Origin: Rhodanobacteraceae bacterium
Lineage (GTDB): Bacteria > Pseudomonadota > Gammaproteobacteria > Xanthomonadales > Rhodanobacteraceae
DNA length: 64,000 nucleotides
Direction: 5' to 3'
Assembly (NCBI GenBank): GCA_016790075.1
Contig: JAEUPP010000044.1
Location: 1 to 64,000 of the forward strand
Position numbers and translations under genes: made by a program. This document shows, piece after piece, positions 17,223-26,514 of the stretch. The stretch's first letter is position 1; every line of letters begins with the position of its first letter. The notes beneath the pieces are model-generated. The model was not told the DNA's origin, did not search any database, and saw nothing but the letters and a program-made list of their open reading frames with translations.

Positions 17223-18443
17223 TCAGCGCTGGCCGGAAGCCACCGCAGGCGGAGCCGCCGGCTGCACCGGCTCATTGGCCGGCACGTTATCCGTGATTGG
17301 CAGATAGACCTTGAACTGCTGCTCGTCGTCGGCGACGGTGGCCGGGTCAGTGGTCATCACATCGAAGTAGCGATTGCTATTTTCGTTGAACCGGTAGCCC
17401 AGCGACATGGCGTAAGCCTTGAGCGCAAGGCGCGTCAGCGGCAAGCCGGCCGGGCTGCCCATCCAGGTCGCAACCAGCGCCTTTCCGGTATAACCCGTGC
17501 GCGCCACGACGCTGCCCGAAACCACCAGATTACCCTTGCGGTCGAGCTGGCCCGGGACCGGAGCCGGTGGCTCTGCGCCATCGTCGGTCTGCTCAGCCAC
17601 AGGGGGCGGCGTCGCCGGACCTATGGTGTAGCTCTTGCCGTCTATCGTCAGCGCTGCGCTGCTGACCGGCACGGCGACATCGAACACGTAGTTTTCGTCA
17701 CCCCATTCTACGGTCGTGATATGGCGCGGGCCGGTTGCAGTGAGGTTCTGCTTCTTCATCACCGCGGCAATTTCGGCCATCGCCTTGTCGGTAGCCGCCG
17801 CAACTTCGTCCAGGCTGCGCGGTGCGGTTGTTGCGACCACCAGATGCGGCTGCGCCGCCACGTCGGCGACAAAGACTTCGGTCTGGCTGTAGTCGACGTT
17901 GGGGATTGCGGCCATCTGCTGGCTCAGGCTGGCCAGGTTCAGCTGGATCAAGGTAGCCGGATCGCCGTTGATATAGAGACCCGAATAGCGCGCGATCAGA
18001 TCCCAGCCATAGTCCACGTCATAGGCCCAGGTCACCTTGGTGATGCGGCCGTTCTTCTGCGGTTCCAGCGTGATGGTAAAGCGCTTGTTCTCACCCTTCC
18101 ACGGGCCGGTGACTTTCCAGGCCACACTCGTGTCGCCGTCCTTGGAAGTGATTTCGTAACCGCCGTTGCCGGGATTCGGCTTGGTGCTGGTCCAGCTGAC
18201 CTTTGCGCCGGGACCGTAAGTCGGACCTTCAAGCGTGAACTGGGCCTTTGCATCCATCATGCGCACCGAACCCCAGTCGGAGAAGCGGCGGAAATTGCTG
18301 AGCATGTCGGCTATATGCCGCGTGTTATGGCTGATCTCGACGGAACGTTCGATGTGCCCGGACGAAGGCAGCGCCAGTCCGATAATCACGGCCAGCGCGA
18401 ACACCATGATCGCGGCCACAATGAACTCAAGAATACGCGTCAT
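17223..18443 (-). CDS. membrane-anchored SRPBCC-domain protein
   Basis: The protein has 406 residues. An N-terminal helix (about residues 6-26, FIVAAIMVFALAVIIGLAL) anchors it. Residues 30-170 match the polyketide cyclase/SRPBCC fold: SVEISHNTRHIADMLSNFRR, FSDWGS and FTITLEPQKNG. Residues 185-385 look like a GyrI/SOUL-like effector-binding domain split by a Pro-rich insert (near 275-295). Proteins with this SRPBCC-plus-GyrI-like layout are frequent in Proteobacteria but of unknown function. The C-terminus is Pro/Ala-rich. It is monocistronic and ends at a strong terminator. Confidence 0.82.
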   Translation of the reverse strand: MTRILEFIVAAIMVFALAVIIGLALPSSGHIERSVEISHNTRHIADMLSNFRRFSDWGSVRMMDAKAQFTLEGPTYGPGAKVSWTSTKPNPGNGGYEITSKDGDTSVAWKVTGPWKGENKRFTITLEPQKNGRITKVTWAYDVDYGWDLIARYSGLYINGDPATLIQLNLASLSQQMAAIPNVDYSQTEVFVADVAAQPHLVVATTAPRSLDEVAAATDKAMAEIAAVMKKQNLTATGPRHITTVEWGDENYVFDVAVPVSSAALTIDGKSYTIGPATPPPVAEQTDDGAEPPAPVPGQLDRKGNLVVSGSVVARTGYTGKALVATWMGSPAGLPLTRLALKAYAMSLGYRFNENSNRYFDVMTTDPATVADDEQQFKVYLPITDNVPANEPVQPAAPPAVASGQR

Positions 18444-18772
18444 TCCAGATGTCTCCAGGACTAGTCCGTCGAGCGGTCTCCAGACCGCCGCACGCTTTCA
18501 GCAAGGTCGAGAATCAACGGTGCGGGCACGCGCCATTCCAGCGCCTACCGGCACACCGAGTCGCGCATGGTACTTGCTCCGGAGAACGATAGCTATTACC
18601 TGAACCTTGCCATATCGGCGACTTGACAGCGTCGCGCGATTGTCGCGGAAAAACACCAATTCCCTGCCAGGACAAGGAGTTGACGGGCGCTTCCGACATG
18701 TTTCGGCAAGTCGCGTTCAGCCACCTTCCGCGCGGTCCGCAAGCAGCGCAACGCGCGCAACCGGACTCGCGC
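18444..18772. other. intergenic region, nothing recognised
   Basis: This lies upstream of the SRPBCC gene and downstream of the response-regulator gene, both leftward. I see no supported small gene, repeat, or terminator with a U-run. It should hold the SRPBCC promoter. Confidence 0.45.
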
Positions 18773-19414
18773 TCAGACGATGCCGAGCTCGAACGCTTTG
18801 AGCACGGCGCGCGTACGGTCGCGTACGCCGAGCTTGGAAAGAATATTGGACACGTGATTCTTGACCGTGCCTTCCGCCACCCCCAGCGAGTTGGCGATCT
18901 CCTTGTTGCTGTAGCCGCCGGCCATGAGACGCAGGATCTCGGTTTCGCGTTCGGTCAGCGGGTCGGGCCGATCCAGGCTCACGAACTCGTTGTGCATGCG
19001 CTCCAGCCCCGACAGCAGCCGCTGGGTCACGACCGGAGCCACCAGCGAGCCGCCGGCAGCGACGGTCTTGACCGCATCCACGAGCTGGTCGAGCGAGACG
19101 TCCTTGAGCAGATAGCCGCGCGCACCGGCCTTGAGTCCGGCGAGCACGAGCTGATCGTCATCGAACGTGGTGAGGATGATGGTTGCCGGTAGCTGGTTGG
19201 CCTGAGCGAGGCTGTTGAGCACGTCGATCCCGCTCATGCCGGGCATGCGCAGGTCAAGCAGCACGACATCGGGTTGTTTTTGCGGAATCATCTCGATCGC
19301 CTGTACGCCGTCGGCGGCTTCGGCGATGACGCGAATCTCGTCGGAAAGCTCAAGCAGGCTCCGAATGCCTTGCCGCACCAGGGTCTGATCGTCTACCAGC
19401 AGTACCGAAATCAT
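18773..19414 (-). CDS. NarL/FixJ-type response regulator
   Basis: The protein has 213 residues. The receiver domain (1-120) has acidic residues Asp8/Asp9, the phospho-acceptor Asp54 in VLLDLRMPGM, and a Lys in GYLLKDV near residue 104. The C-terminal LuxR-type HTH (about 145-210) has TERETEILRLMAGGYSNKEI and VAEGTVKNHVSNILSKLGV. It overlaps the sensor kinase gene by 4 bases (19411-19414), so it is the cognate regulator. Targets are unknown; the kinase type suggests envelope or membrane sensing. Confidence 0.95.
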   Translation of the reverse strand: MISVLLVDDQTLVRQGIRSLLELSDEIRVIAEAADGVQAIEMIPQKQPDVVLLDLRMPGMSGIDVLNSLAQANQLPATIILTTFDDDQLVLAGLKAGARGYLLKDVSLDQLVDAVKTVAAGGSLVAPVVTQRLLSGLERMHNEFVSLDRPDPLTERETEILRLMAGGYSNKEIANSLGVAEGTVKNHVSNILSKLGVRDRTRAVLKAFELGIV

Positions 19415-20586
19415 GCAGTTGTCTCCAGGGGCAGCCAGGCGTCAAGGGCAAAGCCCCGGTCCCGTCCCGTCGTGATATCCAGGCGCCCGCCGAATTGAGC
19501 GAGCCGTTCGCGCATGCCGGCAAGGCCGTTGCCCGGCTTCAGATTGTCGCTGCCACGGCCGTCGTCACGGGCATGGATGGCGATTTCACCGTCCTTTTGC
19601 TCAAAACACAGCCATAGCGTACGTGCGCCCGAATGGCGCACGGTATTCGTAATGACTTCCTGCGCGCAGCGCAGCAGCACCTGCGCACGATGCGGGTCAT
19701 CAACACCGAAACGCGGCGGCAATTCCAGTTGTATGTCGAGCTGCGGCACGCCTTCGATCAAGGTATGCAGCGCCTGGGTCAGGTCAATACGGTCGTCCTC
19801 ACGCATCTGGCTGACGACTTCGCGCACATCGCCGAGCAGCAGCTTGGCTACGGACTGGGCCTTGCGCACATGGTCCTGCGCCGGGGGCTGCACCAGATGG
19901 CTCGCGACTTCGAGATTGAGGCTGAGTGCAGTCAGATGATGACCGACCAGATCGTGCAGTTCGCGTGCGATGCGCAGACGCTCGGCGATGCGGCTGGATT
20001 CGGCCAGCAGCGCGCGTGTCGCGCGTAGTTCGGAATTGAGTCGCCGCTGTTCTTCGCGGGCTTCGCCCTGCTGCTTGGCGATCAGCGAGGTAAAGAACAC
20101 CAGCGCGGAAATGCCCAGATAAAGACTGGACTGCAGCACCGCATCACCGATGCTCCAGCCCGGATTGCTGGCAAATACGGGCACCAGCACATAGTTCTGG
20201 GCGACCATGCAGATCAGCGCAACCCGCAACGGCATAAGCCAGGGCAGCAGCATGGATTGCACCACGAGCAGCATCGCACTGAGCCCGCTCTGGCTATACC
20301 AGCCGATCGCTACCGCGAGCGCGACAAGCACGGCGAGCAACGCAAGCTTCAGCGGCACGAAGCGGCGGCTACCCAGCTTCAGCAACAGCACCCAGAACAC
20401 CACGCCGAATGCGGCATAACAGAGCACCCAGGCCGACAGATGCCACAGGGGCCGCTGGTCGGCAATTAATTCACTGACCAGGCTCTCATACCGCAACAGC
20501 GGCATGCCGGCAGAGACATAGGTAAACAGCCCGGCATAGCGCATCAGGCGGATGTGGTTGATCTGGGCGATCTGCATGACGCGCAT
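19411..20586 (-). CDS. DesK-like sensor histidine kinase (HisKA_3)
   Basis: The protein has 391 residues. Five or so hydrophobic segments fill residues 55-175, with no large extracytoplasmic domain, so it probably senses from within the membrane. A coiled linker leads to the HisKA_3 dimerisation helix with phospho-acceptor His211 in RIARELHDLVGHHLTAL. The ATPase domain (about 285-385) has the N-box CAQEVITNTVRHSGA, DDGRGSDN, and GLAGMRERL. It is transcribed first, with the regulator gene overlapping its stop. Confidence 0.93.
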   Translation of the reverse strand: MRVMQIAQINHIRLMRYAGLFTYVSAGMPLLRYESLVSELIADQRPLWHLSAWVLCYAAFGVVFWVLLLKLGSRRFVPLKLALLAVLVALAVAIGWYSQSGLSAMLLVVQSMLLPWLMPLRVALICMVAQNYVLVPVFASNPGWSIGDAVLQSSLYLGISALVFFTSLIAKQQGEAREEQRRLNSELRATRALLAESSRIAERLRIARELHDLVGHHLTALSLNLEVASHLVQPPAQDHVRKAQSVAKLLLGDVREVVSQMREDDRIDLTQALHTLIEGVPQLDIQLELPPRFGVDDPHRAQVLLRCAQEVITNTVRHSGARTLWLCFEQKDGEIAIHARDDGRGSDNLKPGNGLAGMRERLAQFGGRLDITTGRDRGFALDAWLPLETTA

Positions 20587-20752
20587 GATAGGCGTCCCGG
20601 CACGGCTGGCGTACCTGCCCGAAGTCAGGCGTCGCGTCCGCTAGCCAGTCCTTGCGCGGCGCATCATGGCCAGCCCGGCGGCCCCATGCGATACTCGCGC
20701 AGTCCGTGGGCCGCCATCGGTAGGCCGCCCCGCAATACCGCTGGAGCAACGA

Positions 20753-21367
20753 ATGGCTATCGCCATCCGCGACGTGCGTGAGCACGAGCTGGATTCCGTC
20801 CTTGCACTGAACAACGCCGCCGGACCAACCATCCTTGCCCTGGATTCGACACGAATCCGCTGGTTTTTCGATAACGCAGACTATTTCCGCATCGCCGACG
20901 TCGACGGTCACATCGCCGGCTTCCTGATCGCGATGCGTGAGACCAGCGACCACGAAAGCCCCAATTTCCAATGGTTTCGCGAGCGTTTTGCCGCCTTTGT
21001 CTATATCGACCGGATTGTCGTCGCCAAGCCCTACCGCGGACTTGGTCTCGGCCGCGTGTTCTACGCGGATGCGACGAGTTATGCAGAGGTGCGCGTGCCG
21101 ATACTGTCCTGCGAGGTTTTCCTGGAGCCGCGCGACGATGTATCGGTGCTGTTTCACGGCACCTACGGCTTCCAGGAAGTCGGCCAGCAGATCATGCCTG
21201 GCCTGGGCAAGCGCGTTAGCCTGCTCGCCAAGAATTTGCCCAGCTTCGATTTTGTGCGAAGCACCTATCTCGACAGCCCCGCCGGCCAGCTGCCGAACCA
21301 GCCCTGGCTTGCGGAACGCAGGCGGCAGGACCAGAACTCGCCGCGACGCGCCGCAGGCGGAGCCTGA
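20753..21367 (+). CDS. GNAT acetyltransferase upstream of minCDE
   Basis: The protein has 204 residues from ATG 20753, with GGAG (20743-20746) six bases before it. GNAT features include the strand MAIAIRDVREHELDSVLALN, an FVYIDRIVVA strand, and the acetyl-CoA loop KPYRGLGLGRVFYAD near residue 92. The C-terminal 30 residues are basic and polar. The stop is 3 bases before minC, so it is likely the first gene of the min transcript. The acceptor substrate is unknown; a link to division is context only. Confidence 0.87.
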   Translation: MAIAIRDVREHELDSVLALNNAAGPTILALDSTRIRWFFDNADYFRIADVDGHIAGFLIAMRETSDHESPNFQWFRERFAAFVYIDRIVVAKPYRGLGLGRVFYADATSYAEVRVPILSCEVFLEPRDDVSVLFHGTYGFQEVGQQIMPGLGKRVSLLAKNLPSFDFVRSTYLDSPAGQLPNQPWLAERRRQDQNSPRRAAGGA

Positions 21368-21370
21368 ACC

Positions 21371-22141
21371 ATGAGCCGAGCGCTGCCCAGTTTCGAGCCG
21401 GTGGGCGAACTCAAGTTCGGTCAGGTCGGTATCGCCAATCTGCGCCTGAAGAGTCTCGACGATGACCTGCTCGCGCAGGAGCTGCGGCAGAAACTCGAAA
21501 CCGCGCCGCAGCTATTCCAGCGCGCGCCCGTAGTGCTGGACCTGAGTCACTTGCCGCAACTGCCGGACGCCGAGCGCGTACGCGCCGTGCTGGCGACGGT
21601 TCGCGCCAGCGGCATGCTGCCGGTGGGTCTCGCCTATGGCACCAGCGAAAATGAGGCGCTGGCCCGTGCGCTCGACCTGCCGCTGTTTGCGAAGTTCCGT
21701 GCGGCTTACGAAAGCACCGCGGCGGCGCCCGAAGCTGCTGCCGTGGTGGCCAACGTCGCTGCTGCACCGCCGCGTGCAACACCGCCGCCACCAAGCGCTG
21801 CACGTGGTGCCGCCGGCATGCTGCAGGCGCTACCGGTGCGCTCGGGCCAGCAGGTCTACGCGCGCGGATCAGATCTCGTCATCACTGCTGTCGTAGGCCA
21901 CGGCGCCGAAGTCATTGCCGATGGGTCAGTACATGTTTACGCCGCGCTGCGCGGCAAGGCGATCGCGGGCGCTCAGGGCGATACGTCGGCGCGCATCTTC
22001 TGCCAGGATTTCCAGGCCGAACTCGTGTCGGTCGCAGGCCATTACCGCGTACTCGAAGACATCCCGGCTGACCTGCGCGGCAAGCCCGTGCAGGTCTGGC
22101 TGGAGGGGGAGAAGCTGCTGCTGGCCAGGCTCGGTCCGTAG
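21371..22141 (+). CDS. minC: septum site-determining protein MinC
   Basis: MinC inhibits FtsZ ring assembly away from midcell, together with MinD. The product has 256 residues. The N-terminal domain (1-110) opens with FEPVGELKFGQVGIANLRLK and has VVLDLSHL. A Pro/Ala-rich linker (about 115-150) follows. The C-terminal right-handed beta-helix domain begins near residue 155: PVRSGQQVYARGSDLVITA, GAEVIADGSVHVYAALRG and GDTSARIFCQDFQAELVSVAG. These are diagnostic. It is followed by minD after 36 bases. Confidence 0.97.
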   Translation: MSRALPSFEPVGELKFGQVGIANLRLKSLDDDLLAQELRQKLETAPQLFQRAPVVLDLSHLPQLPDAERVRAVLATVRASGMLPVGLAYGTSENEALARALDLPLFAKFRAAYESTAAAPEAAAVVANVAAAPPRATPPPPSAARGAAGMLQALPVRSGQQVYARGSDLVITAVVGHGAEVIADGSVHVYAALRGKAIAGAQGDTSARIFCQDFQAELVSVAGHYRVLEDIPADLRGKPVQVWLEGEKLLLARLGP

Positions 22142-22177
22142 TGAAAAAGCAACAAGAGCCATTGTGGAGAGAGCAAC

Positions 22178-22990
22178 TTGACTGAATTTATCGTCATCAC
22201 CTCCGGCAAGGGCGGCGTCGGCAAGACCACGTCCAGTGCGTCAATCGCCGTAGGACTGGCCAAGCATGGCAAGAAGGTCGCCGTGATCGACTTCGATGTC
22301 GGCCTGCGCAATCTTGACCTGATCATGGGCTGTGAGCGCCGGGTCGTATACGACTTCGTCAACGTGATCCACCAGGAATGCACGTTGAAGCAGGCGCTGA
22401 TCAAGGACAAGCGCTACGAGAACCTGCACGTGCTCGCCGCCTCGCAGACCCGCGACAAGGACGCGCTGACCAAGGAAGGCGTCGAGCGCGTACTCAACGA
22501 ACTGAAAGATGAAGGCTTCGATTACGTGCTCTGCGATTCGCCGGCCGGGATCGAGAAGGGAGCCTTTCTCGCCATGTATTTCGCCGACCGCGCGATAGTC
22601 GTGGTCAATCCGGAAGTGTCGTCGGTGCGCGACTCCGACCGGATTCTTGGCCTGCTCTCGTCCAAGACGCGTCGCGCCGAAACGGGAGCAACGCCGGTCA
22701 TGCAGCATCTGCTGCTGACCCGCTACAACCCGGCACGCGTAGTTGCGGGCGACATGATGAGCATTGACGATGTCAAGGAAATCCTCGGCATCGAGGTGCT
22801 CGGCGTGATTCCGGAATCAGAGGGTGTGCTTGCGGCTTCCAATTCCGGCGTACCGGTGATTCTCGACGAAGCGTCCAATGCCGGTCTCGCCTATGACGAC
22901 GCCGTTGCGCGGCTGCTCGGCCAGACCCGAGCCATGCGATTCCTCGACGCGCCGAAGAAAGGCATCCTGTCGCGACTGTTCGGGAGCTGA
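22178..22990 (+). CDS. minD: septum site-determining ATPase MinD
   Basis: MinD is the membrane-bound ATPase that carries MinC and is stimulated by MinE. The 270-residue product equals the E. coli length. The deviant Walker A is [10 protein letters not shown] with signature Lys11 and catalytic Lys16. [20 protein letters not shown] follows, and the C-terminal amphipathic membrane helix is [11 protein letters not shown]. The start codon is TTG at 22178, with GGAGAG ten bases or so upstream; this weak codon may tune MinD dose. MinE starts 2 bases after its stop. Confidence 0.97.
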   Translation: MTEFIVITSGKGGVGKTTSSASIAVGLAKHGKKVAVIDFDVGLRNLDLIMGCERRVVYDFVNVIHQECTLKQALIKDKRYENLHVLAASQTRDKDALTKEGVERVLNELKDEGFDYVLCDSPAGIEKGAFLAMYFADRAIVVVNPEVSSVRDSDRILGLLSSKTRRAETGATPVMQHLLLTRYNPARVVAGDMMSIDDVKEILGIEVLGVIPESEGVLAASNSGVPVILDEASNAGLAYDDAVARLLGQTRAMRFLDAPKKGILSRLFGS

Positions 22991-22992
22991 GC

Positions 22993-23286
22993 ATGGGCCT
23001 GTTCGATTTCCTGCGCGGCAGTCCCAAGCAGACTGCGAGCATCGCCAAGGAGCGCCTGCGCATCATCGTGGCGCAGGAACGCAGTGCGCGTGGCAGCCCG
23101 GACTATCTGCCGCTGCTGCGCCGCGAACTGCTGGAAGTCATCCGCAAGTATGTCAACGTCGACCAGGACGCCATCGACATTCAGGTCAAACGCGACGGCG
23201 ACCATGAAGTGCTGGACCTGACCGTGACCTTGCCCGACAAGTCGGAAGCTGCCGCCGCAGCTGCCGCTGCAGCACGCGAAGCCTAA
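22993..23286 (+). CDS. minE: cell division topological specificity factor MinE
   Basis: MinE drives MinD off the membrane and thereby sets up pole-to-pole oscillation. The protein has 97 residues. It starts with the membrane-targeting segment MGLFDFLRG. The MinD-contact helix region is [18 protein letters not shown], and the dimerisation domain contains [16 protein letters not shown]. The C-terminal tail is a run of alanines (from about residue 85), longer than in E. coli MinE (88 residues). It is cotranscribed with minC and minD. Confidence 0.97.
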   Translation: MGLFDFLRGSPKQTASIAKERLRIIVAQERSARGSPDYLPLLRRELLEVIRKYVNVDQDAIDIQVKRDGDHEVLDLTVTLPDKSEAAAAAAAAAREA

Positions 23287-23321
23287 GCAGGGCCGCCGAA
23301 GCGGTGGAGATTCGTCACGCC

Positions 23322-23849
23322 ATGGCTGCCGGTGACAGCGAGCGCCACGAACCAGGCTGCGGCCCGGCTGCAGGCACGGTCGCGGCCACTGACCGCGTGC
23401 TTGTACTTGCAGAAATTGATATCGCAGCCCTGCATGGCCTGCTCGCTGCGCATGGGCTTGAGCTCATCGAAGTGCCCGCTGACACGCCGATTCCGGGCAG
23501 CTACTGGGGTGAACCGGAAGCGGGCCTGGTCGGCCATCGCGTCTATGTGCGCGGCGACACGCCCGTACATTCGGCGCTGCACGAAGCCTGTCATCTGATC
23601 GTGCAGCCACCGGAGCGCCGTGCCCAGGTTCACACCGACGCCAGTGATTCTGTTGCCGAAGAGGATGCGACCTGCTATCTGCAGATCGTGCTCGCCGGAC
23701 AGCTACCCGGCGTCGGCAGCTCCCGGCTAATGCGCGACATGGACACCTGGGGCTATACCTTCCGGCTCGGTTCCGCACGCGCCTGGTTCGAGCAGGACGC
23801 CGACGACGCCCGCGCCTGGCTGCTTGCGCGCGGACTGTTGCCGGCATAG
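23322..23849 (+). CDS. zincin-like (HExxH) protein linked to minCDE
   Basis: The protein has 175 residues from ATG 23322; a GTG at 23304 would add six. It carries a zinc-protease-like motif, HEACH (His87-Glu88-x2-His91), in SALHEACHLIVQ. An acidic helix EEDATCYLQI (Glu113/Glu114) about 25 residues later could give the third ligand, as in gluzincins. There is no signal peptide, so it is cytoplasmic. I do not recognise a named family. It starts 36 bases after minE in the same direction, so it is probably in the min transcript. Proteolytic activity is inferred from the motif alone. Confidence 0.75.
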   Translation: MAAGDSERHEPGCGPAAGTVAATDRVLVLAEIDIAALHGLLAAHGLELIEVPADTPIPGSYWGEPEAGLVGHRVYVRGDTPVHSALHEACHLIVQPPERRAQVHTDASDSVAEEDATCYLQIVLAGQLPGVGSSRLMRDMDTWGYTFRLGSARAWFEQDADDARAWLLARGLLPA

Positions 23850-23923
23850 TCCGGCGGCCCGGGCCGTTGCAACGGGAACCGGCGCTTCGGCGCAAGCTCC
23901 GGACCTCGTTGAAAATTTCCCGC

Positions 23924-24358
23924 CTATTTCACCGTAAGCGTAATCTTCGGCGACAGGATCGGCGGATCAAACGGGATGTGCAGCGCATCGCCAAGAACGA
24001 GTTGCAGGGTATGTTTGCCCGGCGGCAAGGTCAGCACGGTCTCGGTCTGGCCGCCGCCGAAATGCTTGTGCCGGTCGTCGTTGGGCAGGGGCTGGTCCAT
24101 GGCCGGCAGCGCGGCCACATCGATGAGCAGATGGTGATGCCCTGTCTTCGCTGCGGTAACGCCGGCCGGCGCAACCCCCATACCCTTGAGCCCGAAGCGC
24201 ACGGTGAAGGTTTTCTCGACAGTGGCGCCGTCGGTTGGCGAGATGAAATAGACCTCGGTGCCGGGAGGCGCAGCCGTGCGCGGCAACGCAGCCGGAGACT
24301 GCGCCTGTGCCGTTGTAGCCAGCAGCAGGGCCCCCACGATCAGAAATCGATGCATCAT
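23924..24358 (-). CDS. exported DUF4399 protein
   Basis: The protein has 144 residues with a signal peptide (MMHRFLIVGALLLATTAQAQ). The rest is a single DUF4399 domain: VYFISPTDGATVEKTFTVRF, GHHHLLIDV, KHFGGGQTETVL and LPPGKHTLQLVLGDA. The His cluster could bind metal, but the function of the family is unknown. It is convergent with the min operon and divergent from the ABC exporter gene. Confidence 0.9.
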   Translation of the reverse strand: MMHRFLIVGALLLATTAQAQSPAALPRTAAPPGTEVYFISPTDGATVEKTFTVRFGLKGMGVAPAGVTAAKTGHHHLLIDVAALPAMDQPLPNDDRHKHFGGGQTETVLTLPPGKHTLQLVLGDALHIPFDPPILSPKITLTVK

Positions 24359-24548
24359 CGGAACGGCTCACTCTTGGGGAATGGCGGCCGATCATACTCT
24401 GCACCGTAGCAAAGATCTGAACCCGGCACGGCGAAGCGACGTTGCCCTGCCATCATCGGCCTCGGCAATCTGTGCCAGGACGGCGACATCAATTGATTGC
24501 CAGGGCCGCGGCCCCATTTGCTGCAATTCTTTCGGGCACCTCCTCTCC

Positions 24549-26339
24549 ATGACTGCGTCCGCCGCTCCCGACCGATCCGTTTACGCGACCCTGCGCCTGA
24601 TGCTGCCGCAGATCTGGCCCTATCGTGGGCGTGTACTCCTGGCCCTCGTGTTTCTGATCGCCGCCAAACTCGCAACCATCGCCGTGCCGGTGACCCTCAA
24701 GGAAATCATCGATCGCCTTGATGTCGCTCCCAGCCTACTGCTGCTGCCGCTCGTCCCACTGGTTGCTTATGGCGCACTGCGGCTGGCCTCCTCGCTGTTC
24801 CAGGAATTGCGCTCCATCGTGTTCGCGCGCGTGCTCGCCCGCACCTCGCGCGTCGTCACGTTGAAAGTGTTCCGCCACCTGCATGCCCTGAGCCTGCGCT
24901 TCCACCTCGACCGCAAGACCGGCGGCGTCGCTCGCGACGTCGAGCGCGGCATGAGCGCGATATCAGATCTGCTGGACTGGACGCTCTATACCATCCTGCC
25001 CACGCTGTTCGAGGTCGTCGTCGTGAGTGCGATCCTGATCGCACGCTACGACTGGACCTTTACCGTCATTACACTCTCGACCCTGGCGACCTATATCACG
25101 TTCACGTTCGCCGTCACCGAGTGGCGCCTGCGCTACTACCGCGCAGCGAATGAGGCCGACACCGAAGCGAACGCGCGCAATGTCGACTCACTGCTGAACT
25201 ACGAGACCGTCAAGTACTTCAACAACGAGGACCACGAACAGCGCCGCTTCGACAGCAGCCTGGTGCATCTGGAAGACGCGACGGTTAAGAGTCTGAAGAC
25301 CCTGGCCGTGCTCAATATCGGCCAGGCCGGAATCGTTGCTATAGGTCTTACCCTGCTGCTCTGGCGCGCCACGGTCGGCGTCGCCGAAGGCCGCATGGCG
25401 CTGGGCGACCTGGTGCTCGTAAACGCCTTCCTGATCCAGTTGTCGATACCGCTGAACTACCTCGGCATGGTGTATCGCGAGGTCAAGCAGGCGCTGTCGA
25501 ACATCCAGCGCATGTATGCGTTGCTCGACGAGGCGCAGGAAGTCAGCGACGCCCCTGGCGCCGCGCCGCTTGTGGTGCGCGGCGGTGAGTTGCGCTTTGA
25601 GCATGTCGACTTCCACTACGATCCGGCCCGCCCCATTCTGCGCGATGTGGATTTCTGCGTGCCTGCGGGCAAGACCGTCGCCGTGGTCGGCACCACCGGT
25701 GCCGGCAAGTCGACGCTCGCCCGCCTGCTCTATCGCTTTTACGACGTCAGCGGCGGCCGTATCCTGATTGATGGCCAGGACATCCGCAGCGTAACCCAGG
25801 ACTCGCTGCGCGCGACCATCGGCATAGTCCCGCAGGACACAGTGCTGTTCAACGACACGATTTACTACAACATCGCGTATGGCCGCCCTAGCGCGACGCG
25901 CGAAGAAGTCATCGCCGCAGCGAAATCAGCACATGTACACGAGTTCATCACCTTACTGCCGCAAGGCTATGACAGTGCAGTCGGCGAGCGTGGCCTGAAA
26001 CTGTCCGGTGGCGAAAAACAGCGGGTCGCCATCGCACGCACCCTGTTGAAGAATCCGGCGCTGCTGGTATTCGATGAGGCGACGAGCGCACTCGATACGC
26101 GCACCGAGAAAGTGATCCAGGCCGAGCTTGCGGAAATCGCGCGCGATCGCACGACGCTGGTCATCGCGCACCGACTGTCGACCATCGTCGATGCGGACGA
26201 GATCATCGTGCTTGAACACGGCCGCATCGTAGAGCGCGGCAATCATGCGAGCTTGCTCGCCGCGGGCGGCCGCTATGGCGCACTCTGGGCCATGCAGCAG
26301 AACGAAGTCGCAGCGCCAGTCGCCGCTGACAAGCCGTGA
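24549..26339 (+). CDS. Atm1/HMT-type ABC exporter
   Basis: This half-transporter has 596 residues: six membrane helices in residues 25-320, then the ATPase domain. It resembles mitochondrial Atm1 and bacterial relatives that export glutathione or metal-glutathione compounds: SLLNYETVKYFNNEDHEQRR near residue 215 is a hallmark of that group. The ATPase has Walker A GTTGAGKSTLARL (near 380), signature LSGGEKQRVAIARTLL (near 485), Walker B LLVFDEATSALD and the switch His in VIAHRLSTI. ATG 24549 is chosen because upstream codons overlap the DUF4399 region and lack similarity. It should act as a homodimer in the inner membrane. Confidence 0.93.
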   Translation: MTASAAPDRSVYATLRLMLPQIWPYRGRVLLALVFLIAAKLATIAVPVTLKEIIDRLDVAPSLLLLPLVPLVAYGALRLASSLFQELRSIVFARVLARTSRVVTLKVFRHLHALSLRFHLDRKTGGVARDVERGMSAISDLLDWTLYTILPTLFEVVVVSAILIARYDWTFTVITLSTLATYITFTFAVTEWRLRYYRAANEADTEANARNVDSLLNYETVKYFNNEDHEQRRFDSSLVHLEDATVKSLKTLAVLNIGQAGIVAIGLTLLLWRATVGVAEGRMALGDLVLVNAFLIQLSIPLNYLGMVYREVKQALSNIQRMYALLDEAQEVSDAPGAAPLVVRGGELRFEHVDFHYDPARPILRDVDFCVPAGKTVAVVGTTGAGKSTLARLLYRFYDVSGGRILIDGQDIRSVTQDSLRATIGIVPQDTVLFNDTIYYNIAYGRPSATREEVIAAAKSAHVHEFITLLPQGYDSAVGERGLKLSGGEKQRVAIARTLLKNPALLVFDEATSALDTRTEKVIQAELAEIARDRTTLVIAHRLSTIVDADEIIVLEHGRIVERGNHASLLAAGGRYGALWAMQQNEVAAPVAADKP

Positions 26340-26514
26340 ATCCGGCGAATGTTGCCATCCGCCCAGCCGCGCAACCGAACGATTCGTTGCGTGTTTTGCC
26401 AGGTCATGACACGCGGCAGTTGACGCCCCGGCGTCGTTCGCGACAATGACTGCAACATCGACGCCATCCGCCCGGGCCAGCCAAGGACCGCGGCACGCTC
26501 AGGGGGAGCCTTCA

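Noticed and set aside
16908-18464. 518-codon rightward open frame opposite the SRPBCC gene
   Set aside because: It spans a strong terminator and an entire conserved gene; Arg/His-rich composition typical of shadows.
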